Part shown: piece by piece, positions 25,658 to 34,655 of the stretch
How the letters are laid out: the number at the start of each line of letters is the position of its first letter
How positions within the stretch are numbered: position 1 is the stretch's first letter
Source of the DNA: Actinocrinis puniceicyclus
Lineage (GTDB): Bacteria; Actinomycetota; Actinomycetes; Streptomycetales; Catenulisporaceae
Length of the DNA stretch: 64,000 nucleotides
Assembly (NCBI RefSeq): GCF_018283645.1
Contig: NZ_JAGSXH010000021.1
Location: 1 to 64,000, forward strand
Direction of reading: 5' to 3'
Notes under the pieces: model-generated
Seen by the model: only the letters and a program-made list of their open reading frames with translations
What the model was told of the DNA's origin: nothing
Database searches by the model: none
Program-made: the position numbers and the translations under genes

Positions 25658-26394
25658 TCACGGTCGCGCACGTCAGCGATGTCCACATCGGCACCTCGGA
25701 GCGCAACGAGCACCGGGCGCGCCGCGTCTTCGCGCACCTGGCCCGGCTGCCGCGCCCGGTCGACGCCGTCGTGGTCACCGGCGACATCGCCGACCACGGC
25801 GCGCCCGAGGAATACGACAGGGCCCGGGCGCTGATCGCGGCGCTGCCCTATCCGGTGTTCACCTGCCCAGGCAACCACGACGAGCTCGGCGCGTACGTCA
25901 AGGGTCTGCTGGGCGAGGAACCCCCGCAGGGGCCGGTCAACCGGGTGCGCACCGCCGCGGGCGCGGTCTTCGCCATGTGCGATTCCACGGTGCCGGGCCG
26001 GCCCGGCGGCTATCTCGCGGACCCGACGCTGCAATGGCTCGACGCGGTGCTCGCCGACGCCGGCGACGCGCCCGTCTTCGTGTGCTTCCACCACCCTCCG
26101 GTGGTCATCCACGCGCCGTACCTGGACGAGATGCGCCAGAGCGGCGGCGAGCGCCTGGCCGCGGTGCTCGACCGCCACCGCAACGTGGCCGCCGTACTGA
26201 CCGGCCACGCGCACACCCCGGCCGCCACGACCTTCGCCGGGCGGCCGCTGCTGATCGCGCCGTCGGTGATCTCCACGGTAACGCTGCCGTGGGAGGGCGA
26301 CGGCCTGATCGACAACGAGCCGCCCGCCGCGCTCGCCTTCCACGTCCTCGACGACGAGCGCCGGCTGATCACGCACTTCCGCGTCGTGGCATAG
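25654..26394 (+). CDS. Calcineurin-like metallophosphoesterase (CpdA-type)
   Basis: 246 aa. All five di-metal motifs of class III cyclic nucleotide phosphodiesterases are readable: DVHIG (from residue 9), GDIADHG, GNHDE, CFHHPP and GHAHTP. It probably cleaves 3',5'-cAMP or a related phosphodiester in the cytoplasm. Translation is coupled to the kinase-like gene by a 4-bp GTGA overlap. Confidence 0.88.
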   Translation: MITVAHVSDVHIGTSERNEHRARRVFAHLARLPRPVDAVVVTGDIADHGAPEEYDRARALIAALPYPVFTCPGNHDELGAYVKGLLGEEPPQGPVNRVRTAAGAVFAMCDSTVPGRPGGYLADPTLQWLDAVLADAGDAPVFVCFHHPPVVIHAPYLDEMRQSGGERLAAVLDRHRNVAAVLTGHAHTPAATTFAGRPLLIAPSVISTVTLPWEGDGLIDNEPPAALAFHVLDDERRLITHFRVVA

Positions 26395-26442
26395 CGCTTC
26401 AGTCAGGATCGCGCCTGTCCCGTCGGCCTGAGCGAGCGCGGG

Positions 26443-27315
26443 CTACTGAATCGTGGCCGCGTCTTTCCACATGCCATTTGACGCGACATAGATGCGGTCG
26501 TCACTCGGTGGGTAATCGAGCTCGAACGGCTGACCGTCAGGGGCGCTGATGTCCACGGTGCCGCTTTGCGAACCCTGGCTCCAGTCCACTTCGTAGACAT
26601 ATGTCTCGTCATAGTGTTGGGCCATGATCGTTCCTTCGTATGCTTCAAGGCAGAAGACCTCGGGATCGGATTTTGACACCGTGTACTGTGCATCCGGCGG
26701 TGCGGTCGAGCCGTCCGCGTTGTCGAGCACCAGTTGTGGCGACGGTGCACTCAGGTCCACCGAGTAGTGACGAACATCGAGATTTGAGCCGCAGCCCATC
26801 CCGCTTGATATTCCGGTGCCGCGTACCGGTTCTTTCCGGGAGAGAACCTTGACCCTGAGATTGCGAATGACGACATCTTCGTCGGTCTTTCCCTGAAGGG
26901 TGATGTCAAAGGCCGCGTTTTCGTCGTCGATTCCGCCGTGGTCGAGCGCCCACGTCTCGTCCTGCGCAAGGCTGTGAGTACCGGTTCCCACGTCGTAGAA
27001 GGGAATTTTCGTGATCGGCTCCGGGAAGGTCCAGCTGTGACAGCCATTGAGCACTGCGTTGTTGTCCAGCGCAACGGTCCACGAGAAGGGCGCCCCGGGA
27101 GAGGTCAGTCCGGTTCCGGTGCTGATCTTGGCAGCGCCGCTGGAAACGGCGTTCGAGATCATCGGCACGACAGCGGCCGTGATCCCTGCTCCTAGCACGG
27201 TGAGCATCCAGTTCCTCGGCCTGGCCCACCAGCGATCGCTCGTAGCCGAGCGCCCGGACGGCTGCGCCGGCCGCCTGCGATCTCCCCGCAACGTGCGACT
27301 CTTGTATCCCGTCAC
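26443..27315 (-). CDS. Lower-GC membrane-anchored hypothetical protein
   Basis: 290 aa, not recognised. A basic N-terminus leads to one membrane helix (WMLTVLGAGITAAVVPMISNAV, about residues 36-57), and the remaining 230 residues form a beta-rich outer domain with few cysteines (HSWTFPEP, GMGCGSN, EVFCLEAYE). Codon use is visibly less GC-biased than in neighbouring genes (codons ending in A and T are common), a sign of acquisition. The GTG start has weak ribosome-site support. Confidence 0.65.
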   Translation of the reverse strand: MTGYKSRTLRGDRRRPAQPSGRSATSDRWWARPRNWMLTVLGAGITAAVVPMISNAVSSGAAKISTGTGLTSPGAPFSWTVALDNNAVLNGCHSWTFPEPITKIPFYDVGTGTHSLAQDETWALDHGGIDDENAAFDITLQGKTDEDVVIRNLRVKVLSRKEPVRGTGISSGMGCGSNLDVRHYSVDLSAPSPQLVLDNADGSTAPPDAQYTVSKSDPEVFCLEAYEGTIMAQHYDETYVYEVDWSQGSQSGTVDISAPDGQPFELDYPPSDDRIYVASNGMWKDAATIQ

Positions 27316-27449
27316 TGACCGCCCACCCCATCACCGTCGCCGGCCGCATCGGATCCGCGGGCATCCCATCTCGCGGCGACACCACGATCACCGCTCGGTG
27401 ACGCGCCAGAGGTCAGACCATTGAAATGCCGCGACCACCTGCTGTGGCG
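27316..27449. other. Intergenic gap beside the acquired gene
   Basis: 134 bp of mixed composition between the lower-GC gene and the carboxypeptidase gene. No clear inverted repeat, integrase site or terminator was found. Confidence 0.4.
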
Positions 27450-28673
27450 CTAACGAAGCCTGCTGACAACACGGTAATCGGGCTCTGCTTCGCTGCGCAA
27501 CGTGAGCACCGCGGCTGAGGGCGGACCGGAGACCTTGAGGGAGTAACGCAGCCCCGGCCAGCCGAGCACGGTCACGTCGGCCGGCACCGCCAGAGCCCGG
27601 TCCGCGTGCATGGCCTGCCGCACGACGGCCACGCCGCGCCCGGCCGGCAGCACCGTCGCGGCCGAGACCACCGAGCCGGCCGCCCGGACCAGGCGGCCCG
27701 CCGCCGCCAGCGCGTGCGGCAGGATCGTCGTACTGGTCCCCGGCTGTCCGAGCACCACACCGAACAGCCGCCGCGTGACGCCCCCCGGACCCGCCGGCGT
27801 GTCCGCCGCGAACATCAGGCAACCGCCGGCCGCCATCGTCGAACCCGTCTTGATCCCGACCACGCCGTCGCGGCCCAGCAGCGAGTTGAAGTTGCGGATC
27901 GGGCCGGCCACCGGGATGACCGCCTGCTTCTGCGCCACCAGCTGCGCGAAGGCGGGGATGCGCATCGCCGCCTTCGCCAGCAGCAACTGGTCCGGCGCGG
28001 TCGACACCGTCGCGGCATCCAGACCGGACGGATCCGTGTACGTCGAATGCGTTATGCCGAGCTCAGCCGCGCTGCGGTTGAGCCGGACGAGGAAAGCCGG
28101 CACGCTGCCCGCGTCCCAGCGCGCCAGGATCTGCGCGACGTTGTCCGCCGAAGCCAGCAGCAGCGCGTCGAGCGCGTCGCGCTCGGTGATCCGCTCGCCC
28201 GCGCGCACCGGCACCACCGATTCGCCCTTGGCCACCTGCCCCCAGTACGAAGCTGCCTGCTCCCGCGAGACCGTCAGGGCCGGGCCCGTCTCGCCCGGCG
28301 CGAGCGGGTGGTCGGCCAGCACCTGATAGGCGGTCAGCACCTTCGCCACGCTCGCGATCGGCACCGCCTTCGTCACCGGCCCCGACGCCCCGAGCTGCCC
28401 GAGGCCGTCGAAGGCGAGCACCGCCTGGCCCGAGGCCGGCCAGGGCAGGACCGGCGGCGTGCCGGGAAACAGGTAGGAATCCGGCACCTCTGGCACCACC
28501 CGGGCGGGTGCGAGCACCGGCGCGGCGAAAACCGCCCCCACCCCGCCGCCGGCTGCGGCGACCAGGCCGAGCACCAGCCAGAACCGCAGCCGCGTGCGGC
28601 GGCGCCGCCGCGAGGTGACCGCGCGGGCGCTCGGACCGCCGCTCGCCCGCCGGCGGACGCCCACTTTTCCCAT
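27450..28673 (-). CDS. D-alanyl-D-alanine carboxypeptidase (low-molecular-weight PBP)
   Basis: 407 aa, extracytoplasmic peptidoglycan-trimming enzyme. Arg-rich N-terminus and one membrane helix (FWLVLGLVAAAGGGVGAVFAAP), then the S11 peptidase motifs IASVAKVL (SxxK nucleophile) and GIKTGST (KTG). The SxN motif reads LLASADN: aligned with the usual SGN/SAN, Asp replaces Asn. The ATG at 28673 is chosen because TATCTT ends 7 bases upstream; a TTG 9 bases earlier is the other option. Confidence 0.87.
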   Translation of the reverse strand: MGKVGVRRRASGGPSARAVTSRRRRRTRLRFWLVLGLVAAAGGGVGAVFAAPVLAPARVVPEVPDSYLFPGTPPVLPWPASGQAVLAFDGLGQLGASGPVTKAVPIASVAKVLTAYQVLADHPLAPGETGPALTVSREQAASYWGQVAKGESVVPVRAGERITERDALDALLLASADNVAQILARWDAGSVPAFLVRLNRSAAELGITHSTYTDPSGLDAATVSTAPDQLLLAKAAMRIPAFAQLVAQKQAVIPVAGPIRNFNSLLGRDGVVGIKTGSTMAAGGCLMFAADTPAGPGGVTRRLFGVVLGQPGTSTTILPHALAAAGRLVRAAGSVVSAATVLPAGRGVAVVRQAMHADRALAVPADVTVLGWPGLRYSLKVSGPPSAAVLTLRSEAEPDYRVVSRLR

Positions 28674-28680
28674 GGCGAGC

Positions 28681-28686
28681 AAGATA
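28681..28686 (-). promoter_or_regulatory. Leaderless -10 box TATCTT for the carboxypeptidase gene
   Basis: TATCTT on the minus strand, 7 bases before ATG 28673. The upstream gene ends 84 bases away, so an own promoter is reasonable. Confidence 0.5.
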
Positions 28687-28769
28687 CGGTGCGCCGTCGC
28701 GTCCGGGAGGTTGCAGCGCCGCGTGGCGCGGGCAGGTTACTCCGGTCGGCCGGTCGGCCGGTCGGCCGG

Positions 28770-29894
28770 TCAGCCGTCGAGCGCCGCGCGCAGCCGGTCC
28801 AGCAGCGCGGCCCCGACCGGGCCCGCGAACCACGCCGTGTGGTCGACGAGGTACCGGTAGGCCAGTTCCGCGTTCGCCGCCGAGCCGGTCACGCCGCGGA
28901 AGTACTCGATCTCGCTCAACGCGTAGTCGGCATGGCAGAGCGCGAGCAGATCGGGCAGCGCCGCCCGCTCCGCCGGTGTCAGCTTCCTGACCTGCTGGTA
29001 CCCGTCGATCAGGGCGAGCGCCGCGTCGCCGTGCACCGCGCCCGCTCCCGCGCGCTCCAGTTCCAGCCACCGCACCGCGTTGCGTTCGATCGCGGTGGCC
29101 AGGTCGTGCACGGCGAACGCCCGATCGCACAGACCGAAGTCCAGCACCGCGGAGACCTTCGCGCCGCGCCACAGCAGATTCGAGGCGTGGAAGTCGTTGT
29201 GCGTCCACAGCGGTTCGAGCGCGGACAGCTGCGAAGCCAGCCGCGCGTGGAAGGGCAGATGCCAGCGCTCGATGTCCGCGCGCCAAGCACGCGCGCAGAG
29301 GTCTTCGGCCAGAGCGGGGCGCGCGGCGGCGTACCGCTCGACGGCCGTGAGCGGATCGGCGGCGGCGAAGACCGAGAACCCCGCGGTCAATTGCCGGGCG
29401 GCCCGCGGCGGCGCGTCATATCCGTGCGCAGCCCGGTGCAGCTCGGCCAGAGCGCGGCCCGCCGCGTGGGCGTGCTCGATCCGGGTGAACGGCGACCACG
29501 AGATCGCGTCGCGGTACAGGTCGTCCCCGTCGCCGACCGTATGTACCTCGTAGGTCCACTCGCCCGCGGCGACTGCGCTGTTCCCGTGCTCGTCCGCCAG
29601 CACCCCTACCACGGCGCCGCCGCCGCGCCGCAGATGAGCGAGGAAGGAGTGCTCCTCCTGAAGGCCGCAGAGCGTGCGCACGTCGCGGTGATGCCGCTTG
29701 ACGAACAGCGCCCCGCCCCGGGCCGTCGCCACCAGCCCGGCCGCGGACAGCGGACGCGGCGAGCGCCACGTCAACGCCCGCGCACCGCCGGCCTGCGGAT
29801 AGCGGCGCAGCACCGCGTCGACCTCGTCGAGGGTGAGCGGCGGCCAGTCCGGGGCGACGCTCGCGGGGCCGAGACCGTGTACGAGGTGCGACAT
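28770..29894 (-). CDS. APH-fold phosphotransferase coupled to an ABC importer
   Basis: 374 aa with the aminoglycoside-phosphotransferase/homoserine-kinase fold: ALFVKRHH (ATP lysine), LWTHNDFHASNLLW (catalytic loop, Asp) and AVLDFGLCDRA (metal-binding Asp). Its ATG shares one base with the stop of the transporter ATPase (TGATG), so it is the last gene of that operon. The inferred job is phosphorylation of the imported compound, possibly a thiamine-precursor pyrimidine or another vitamin-like substrate. Antibiotic resistance is less likely in this context. Confidence 0.78.
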   Translation of the reverse strand: MSHLVHGLGPASVAPDWPPLTLDEVDAVLRRYPQAGGARALTWRSPRPLSAAGLVATARGGALFVKRHHRDVRTLCGLQEEHSFLAHLRRGGGAVVGVLADEHGNSAVAAGEWTYEVHTVGDGDDLYRDAISWSPFTRIEHAHAAGRALAELHRAAHGYDAPPRAARQLTAGFSVFAAADPLTAVERYAAARPALAEDLCARAWRADIERWHLPFHARLASQLSALEPLWTHNDFHASNLLWRGAKVSAVLDFGLCDRAFAVHDLATAIERNAVRWLELERAGAGAVHGDAALALIDGYQQVRKLTPAERAALPDLLALCHADYALSEIEYFRGVTGSAANAELAYRYLVDHTAWFAGPVGAALLDRLRAALDG

Positions 29895-30700
29895 CAGGGT
29901 GCTTCAGTGCTCGATCGCCCGGGCTCCTGCGCCGGCAGTCCCAGCGCGCCGAGCACCTCCTGTTCCCGCGCGGCGAACTCGGGCAGCAGGAAGGTCTGCG
30001 CGGTGCGCGGCCGCGGCAGGCTGACGACGATTCGAGCGGCGAGCCGGGCCGGGCGCGGGGTGAACACGTACACCGAGTCCGCCAGGAACACCGCCTCCCG
30101 GATGTCGTGGGTGACCAGCAGCACCGTCCAGCCGTGCCGCTGCCACATGCCCGCCAGCCACAGCTGCATCTGGGTGCGGGTCAGCGAGTCGAGCGCGCCG
30201 AAAGGCTCGTCGAGCAGCAGCAGCGGGCGGCCCATCGCCACCGTGCGCAGCAGCGCCGCGCGCTGGCGCATCCCGCCCGACAGCTGCCCGGGATAGGAGC
30301 GCTCGAAGCCGTCCAGCCCGAAGTCCGCGAACAGCGGCCGCACCCGTTCGCGGGCCGCCCGCCGGGACACCCCCTGTACTTCGAGGCCGAGCGCGGCGTT
30401 GTCCTGGATCGTGCGCCACGGGAAGAGCAGATCCTTCTGCGGCATGTATGAGACCAGTTCGTTGTGCCCGGTCGCCACGCGGCCGTCGATGCGCACTTCA
30501 CCGCCGGCCGGGCGGTCGAGGCCCGCGATGATGTTGAAGAGCGTCGACTTGCCGCTGCCGCTCGGACCGATGATCGCGGCGAACTCGCCCGGACGCACGG
30601 CCAGGTCGATGCCGTCGAGGACGCGCAGCGGCTGCTGCCCGGTGCGCGGGAACTGCTGGACCAGCGCCCGCGCCTCCAGCAGGAATGCGCCGCCGGTCAC
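29894..30700 (-). CDS. ABC transporter ATPase, ThiZ-like
   Basis: 268 aa. Walker A GPSGSGKST (about 45-53), LSGGMRQRAALLR signature, Walker B LLLLDEPFGALD and switch HD in LLVTHDIREA. The sequence style matches nitrate/sulfonate/thiamine-precursor importers (FPWRTIQDNAALGLEVQGV). GTG start overlaps the permease stop by 4 bp. Confidence 0.92.
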   Translation of the reverse strand: MTGGAFLLEARALVQQFPRTGQQPLRVLDGIDLAVRPGEFAAIIGPSGSGKSTLFNIIAGLDRPAGGEVRIDGRVATGHNELVSYMPQKDLLFPWRTIQDNAALGLEVQGVSRRAARERVRPLFADFGLDGFERSYPGQLSGGMRQRAALLRTVAMGRPLLLLDEPFGALDSLTRTQMQLWLAGMWQRHGWTVLLVTHDIREAVFLADSVYVFTPRPARLAARIVVSLPRPRTAQTFLLPEFAAREQEVLGALGLPAQEPGRSSTEAP

Positions 30701-31476
30701 CCTTCGCCCCGCCGCGGTTCGTATCTGCGCCACGGCGTCACCAGCCGCTCGAGCGCGTACGTGGACGCGAACAGCAGAACACTGAGCACGGCGATCACCA
30801 CGATCGCGGCGAAGACCAGGTCGATACGGAAGACGCCCTGCATCCGCTGCATGTAGATGCCCAGGCCGTACTCCGCGCCCGCGTACTCGGCGAAGACCGC
30901 GCCGCCGATCGCGTACGTGATCGACACGCGCAGCCCGGTGAAGAAGAACGGCAGCGCGCCGGGCACCCGCACCTTGACGAACGCCTGCCAGCGGCTCGCG
31001 CCCATCGAGCGCAGCAGCCGCATCGCGTCGCCGTCCGCGGCGGCGAAGCCCTCGGCCAGCGCCGCGGCCAGGGGGAAGAAGGTGGCCAGCGCCACCAGCA
31101 GCACCTTCGGCAGCAGCTGGAAGCCGAATACGACCACGAACAGCGGCGCGATCGCGATCACCGGCACCGTCTGCGAGGCGACCAGCAGCGGGTAGACCGC
31201 GCGCCGGGCCGCGTCGGAGAAGTCCATCGCGGTCGCGATCAGCCAGGACAGGGCGAAGGAGAGCGCGAATCCCGTCGCCGTCTCCCGCAGCGTGGGCACA
31301 GTGTTCTGCCACAGGTCCCCGCGTGCCCGCCAGCCCGCCGAGACCACCTGGGACGGCTCCGGCAGCACCTGCGCGTCGCGGATCGCGAACTGCGCGACCA
31401 GCTGCCAGCCGGCGACGACCGCGACGGCCACCAGCAGCGGGGGCCACAGCGTGCGCCACAGGCGGCGTGCGGTCAC
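30697..31476 (-). CDS. ABC transporter permease, ThiX-like
   Basis: 259 aa with six membrane helices, SsuC/TauC/ThiX type. The cytoplasmic EAA loop is DGDAMRLLRSMGASRWQAFVKVRVPGALPFF. GTGA junctions with the lipoprotein gene before it and the ATPase gene after it show one co-translated importer. Confidence 0.92.
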   Translation of the reverse strand: MTARRLWRTLWPPLLVAVAVVAGWQLVAQFAIRDAQVLPEPSQVVSAGWRARGDLWQNTVPTLRETATGFALSFALSWLIATAMDFSDAARRAVYPLLVASQTVPVIAIAPLFVVVFGFQLLPKVLLVALATFFPLAAALAEGFAAADGDAMRLLRSMGASRWQAFVKVRVPGALPFFFTGLRVSITYAIGGAVFAEYAGAEYGLGIYMQRMQGVFRIDLVFAAIVVIAVLSVLLFASTYALERLVTPWRRYEPRRGEG

Positions 31477-32558
31477 GGGCTCTGGTCCGAGGCGGGCAGG
31501 TAAGCGTTCGTGTACAGAGTCGAGAGCTGCGGCGGCGCGGCCAGCGCCTTGCCGGAGGCGTCGGCCAGGATCCCGTTGCGGTACAGGAAGTCGGTCAGCG
31601 CCTGCCAGCGCGCCTGGCTCTGCACGCCGACCTTGCCGCCGGCGTCCTTGTAGTACTGCGCCGCCTCCAGGTTCGCGCTCTCGTCCACCAGTTGCTTCTG
31701 GCCGCCGAGCGCCGACTGGTTCGCCTGGATCAGCAGGTTCGCGGCCTGCTGCGGGTGGTCGGTGGCGTACTGGTAGCCGCGCAGGACGGCGGCGAGGAAC
31801 TTGCGTGCCGTCTCGGCGTGCGCGGTCAGGTACTGGTGCGAGGAGGCGATCAGTGCCGAGTAGATCGCCGGGAAGCCGTAGTCGGACAGCTCGAAGGTGC
31901 GCAGCGGCTTGCCGACCAGCCGCGCCTGGATGACCTCCCAGGTCGGTTCGGGCAGCGCGAAGTCCGCCTGGCCGGCGTACAGCGCCTGGTAGGCGTCCGT
32001 GTTGAGGGTCACGTTCTTGAACGTGCCGGTGCCCCCGGCCTGGCGGATCACGTACTTGAGCATCGGCGCTTCCAGCGGCGAGCCGTAGCCGGCGTAGGTC
32101 TTGCCGTCCAACTGCTTCGGCGAGGTGATCCCGCTGTCCGCGCGCACCCCGACGACCACGTCGGTCTTCTGCGTGATCGCGAAGACCGAGGTGATGTCCT
32201 GGCCGGTGGCGGCGGCCTCGGTCAAACCGTCCTGGTAGGAGATGCCGAAGTCGGCCTTGTGCGTGGCGACCAGCGTCTCCGGGGCGGTCGAGCCGTACGG
32301 CACGATCCGCAGGTCGATCCCCGCGGCCTTGAAATAGCCCAGCTGCTGCGCGACGAAGATCCCGGTGTGGTTCGTGTTCGGCGTCCAGTCCAGCGCGAGG
32401 GTCACGGTGGTGGCCGCGCCGCCGGACGCGCCCGCCGTACTGTGGGCGGGAGCGGACGACGAGCACGCCGCCGCCCCTGCGACAGCCGACGCGAGGACGA
32501 ACGCCACGGCGGTCCGCCGGTGTCTGCCGAGATCGATGCTGAGCTGCCCGAGATCCAT
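31473..32558 (-). CDS. Substrate-binding lipoprotein, NMT1/THI5-like (ThiY type)
   Basis: 361 aa. The lipobox GAAAC places the lipid-modified Cys at residue 32. The mature part is a NMT1/THI5-like domain: VTLALDWTPNTNHTGIFVAQQLGYFKAAGIDLRIVPY, ADFGISYQDGL, YAGYGSPLEAPMLKYVIRQAGG. Best parallel is ThiY for formyl-aminopyrimidine or HMP, but riboflavin-like or other heterocycles are possible. No TPP riboswitch is visible upstream. TATGAT ends 8 bases before the ATG. Confidence 0.88.
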   Translation of the reverse strand: MDLGQLSIDLGRHRRTAVAFVLASAVAGAAACSSSAPAHSTAGASGGAATTVTLALDWTPNTNHTGIFVAQQLGYFKAAGIDLRIVPYGSTAPETLVATHKADFGISYQDGLTEAAATGQDITSVFAITQKTDVVVGVRADSGITSPKQLDGKTYAGYGSPLEAPMLKYVIRQAGGTGTFKNVTLNTDAYQALYAGQADFALPEPTWEVIQARLVGKPLRTFELSDYGFPAIYSALIASSHQYLTAHAETARKFLAAVLRGYQYATDHPQQAANLLIQANQSALGGQKQLVDESANLEAAQYYKDAGGKVGVQSQARWQALTDFLYRNGILADASGKALAAPPQLSTLYTNAYLPASDQSP

Positions 32559-32566
32559 GGTCGATC

Positions 32567-32572
32567 ATCATA
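32567..32572 (-). promoter_or_regulatory. Leaderless -10 box TATGAT for the importer operon
   Basis: TATGAT on the minus strand with 8 bases to ATG 32558. The short leader leaves no room for a riboswitch. Confidence 0.5.
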
Positions 32573-32781
32573 TCGCTAACGCGACCCGTTCCGGATATCG
32601 GACGCAATTGTCCAGGGCTTGGACGCCTGCGCCGAAGGCTGAAATGCCGCGGACTGGGTAGAGGGTTGCATTCGTATCGCCGCTCAGTGCGCGCAGATAC
32701 CCCGCGTGTCACTCAGGCGCGCGGTGACGTACCGTGCTCGCAGAGCAGAGAGAAGCTCACGAAGCAAGGGGGAAGACGACG

Positions 32782-33714
32782 ATGGCTGCCGAAAACGACA
32801 GCTCCGGAAATACCGTCCTGGGCAACGGCATCGGCTGGATCGGCACCGGGCGGATGGGCAGCGCGCTGGTGACGCGCCTGCTCGGGGCCGGGCAGCAGGT
32901 TTCCGTGTACAACCGCACGCGGGTCAAGGCGGAGGAGTTGGCCCCGCTCGGGGCGAAGGTCGTGGACAGTGCCGCCGATCTGGCGGACTGCCGGATCGTG
33001 TTCATCACCGTGGACGCTCCGGCCAGCCTGGTGGCCGTCGCGACGGCGCTGCTCGGCGGGGGAAGCGGCCCGCGCACCGTGGTCGACTGCTCCACGGTCG
33101 ACGCCCCCGCCGCGCGCACGCTGCGCGAACTGGCCGCGAAGACGGACACCGCCGTGCTGGCCGCGCCGGTGAGCGGCAACGCCGGAGCGGTCGCGGGCGG
33201 GACCGCCTCGTTCTGCGTTTCCGGTCCGCTGGACGCCTATCAGCAGGTGCTGCCGCTGCTTGAGATCCTCGGACGGTCCGTCAGCTACGTGGGCGAGGGC
33301 GACGCGGCACGGGTGGTCAAGCTCTGCCACAACATGCTGCTCGGCGTGGTCGCGCAGACCCTCGCCGAGGTCTCCACGCTCGCGCAGCGCTACGGCGTGA
33401 CCCGCACGGCCCTGATGCAGTTCCTCAACGGCTCGGTGCTCGGTTCGGACTTCAGCCGCTACAAGACACCGGCGCTGCTGAACCTGGACTTCAGTCCGAC
33501 GTTCACCACCGAACTGCTGCGCAAGGACTTCGATCTGGGACTGGCCGCCGCGCGGGTGGTGGAGGCGCCGATGCCGGTGGCCGGCGCGGCATATCAGCGT
33601 ATTCAAGAGGCCGTGACCTCCGGGTACCGGGACGCGGACTTCGCGGCACTGCTCGAACTCCAGGCGCGCGCGGCGGGCATCGAGCTGCGCCCCGAGGGCA
33701 ACGCGGCAAGCTGA
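32782..33714 (+). CDS. NAD(P)-dependent beta-hydroxyacid dehydrogenase family oxidoreductase
   Basis: 310 aa, 6-phosphogluconate/3-hydroxyisobutyrate dehydrogenase superfamily. Rossmann motif IGWIGTGRMGSALVTRLL (about residues 16-33), VSVYNRT after strand 2, substrate loop APVSGNAGAVAGGTASF and the catalytic lysine in VVKLCHNMLL. AGGGGGAAG precedes ATG 32782. The natural substrate is not readable. Confidence 0.9.
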   Translation: MAAENDSSGNTVLGNGIGWIGTGRMGSALVTRLLGAGQQVSVYNRTRVKAEELAPLGAKVVDSAADLADCRIVFITVDAPASLVAVATALLGGGSGPRTVVDCSTVDAPAARTLRELAAKTDTAVLAAPVSGNAGAVAGGTASFCVSGPLDAYQQVLPLLEILGRSVSYVGEGDAARVVKLCHNMLLGVVAQTLAEVSTLAQRYGVTRTALMQFLNGSVLGSDFSRYKTPALLNLDFSPTFTTELLRKDFDLGLAAARVVEAPMPVAGAAYQRIQEAVTSGYRDADFAALLELQARAAGIELRPEGNAAS

Positions 33715-33724
33715 TCCGCGGCCG

Positions 33725-33774
33725 CCGGCCGGACCGCGCGCGGGTAAGAACCCGGATGCGCCTGGTCCGGCCGG
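33725..33774. terminator. Long nested hairpin after the dehydrogenase gene
   Basis: Perfect 11-bp outer arms CCGGCCGGACC (33725-33735) and GGTCCGGCCGG (33764-33774) around an inner stem CGGGT/ACCCG with loop AAGA (33741-33754). It starts 11 bases after the dehydrogenase stop and ends 16 bases before the acetyltransferase start. Terminator, or a barrier and attenuator between the two genes. Confidence 0.6.
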
Positions 33775-33789
33775 GTGCCACACTGCGCT

Positions 33790-34641
33790 ATGGCTTGGCA
33801 TATCACTGACGATCTGGCGGCTTTCGACGCGGCCGCACTCGGTCTGCTCAAGCAGCAGCCGACACAGAACACGGTGCTGCTCTCCGTTCCGGGCGTGCTG
33901 CGTGAGCGGGGTCCGAACGCTTTCGGTTCCGAGACGCCGCGCTTCGGCTGGTACGAGGAGCCGGACGGAACGGTCAGCGGCGCTTTCGTTCATACGCCGC
34001 CGCACCCGCTGCTCCTGTCGCACGTCCCCGCCGAGGCCGTGCCGGCACTGGCCGAGGCACTGCTCGCGTCACCGTGCCCGCTCGCCGGGGTAAACGGGCA
34101 GCGCGAGCAGGCGCAGGCGGTCGCGCAGGCGTGGTGCGCCGCGAAGGGCACTGACGCAGTGCTCGAACGCACACACCGGCTGTACCTGCTCGGGCAGCTG
34201 ATCGAACCGGAGCCCGCGCCCGCCGGGGCCGCGCGTTCGGCGACGGCCGATGACCTCGACCTGCTGCTCGACTGGTTCGTCGAGTTCACCGCGGAGGTCG
34301 GCGACCCGGTGATCAATGCGCAGCGGGCGGTGGTGGATCGGCTCGACTACGGCGGCCTGACGCTGTGGGAGCTGGACGGCGTACCGGTGTCGATGGCCGG
34401 GATAACGCGGCAGCTCGAAGGCGGCGGTATCCGGGTCGGGCCCGTGTACACGCCGAAGCCGTCGCGCGGGCACGGCTACGCCGCGGCGGCCACCGCGGCG
34501 GTCTGCCGGCTGGCGTTCGAGCGCGGCGCCCAGGAGGTGTCGCTGTACGCCGATGTGGCGAATCCGACCAGCAACTCGCTGTATCAGCGTCTCGGGTTCC
34601 GGTCGCTGGGCGAGCGCGTGGTGATCCGGTTCGAGGGCTGA
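33790..34641 (+). CDS. GNAT family N-acetyltransferase
   Basis: 283 aa with the acetyl-CoA-binding core in the C-terminal half: VGPVYTPKPSRGHGYAAAATAAVCRLAFERGAQEVSLYADVANPTSNSLYQRLGFRSLGE. The N-terminal half is a second, degenerate GNAT-like domain, as in bilobed family members. ATG 33790 chosen (GTG 15 bases upstream possible). Substrate unknown. Confidence 0.85.
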   Translation: MAWHITDDLAAFDAAALGLLKQQPTQNTVLLSVPGVLRERGPNAFGSETPRFGWYEEPDGTVSGAFVHTPPHPLLLSHVPAEAVPALAEALLASPCPLAGVNGQREQAQAVAQAWCAAKGTDAVLERTHRLYLLGQLIEPEPAPAGAARSATADDLDLLLDWFVEFTAEVGDPVINAQRAVVDRLDYGGLTLWELDGVPVSMAGITRQLEGGGIRVGPVYTPKPSRGHGYAAAATAAVCRLAFERGAQEVSLYADVANPTSNSLYQRLGFRSLGERVVIRFEG

Positions 34642-34655
34642 GTGCGGCTGACGAT

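Noticed and set aside
32559-32700. TPP riboswitch before the thiamine-precursor-type importer
   Set aside because: No CTGAGA or ACCTGATCTGG-like core is present, and the -10 lies 8 bases from the ATG.
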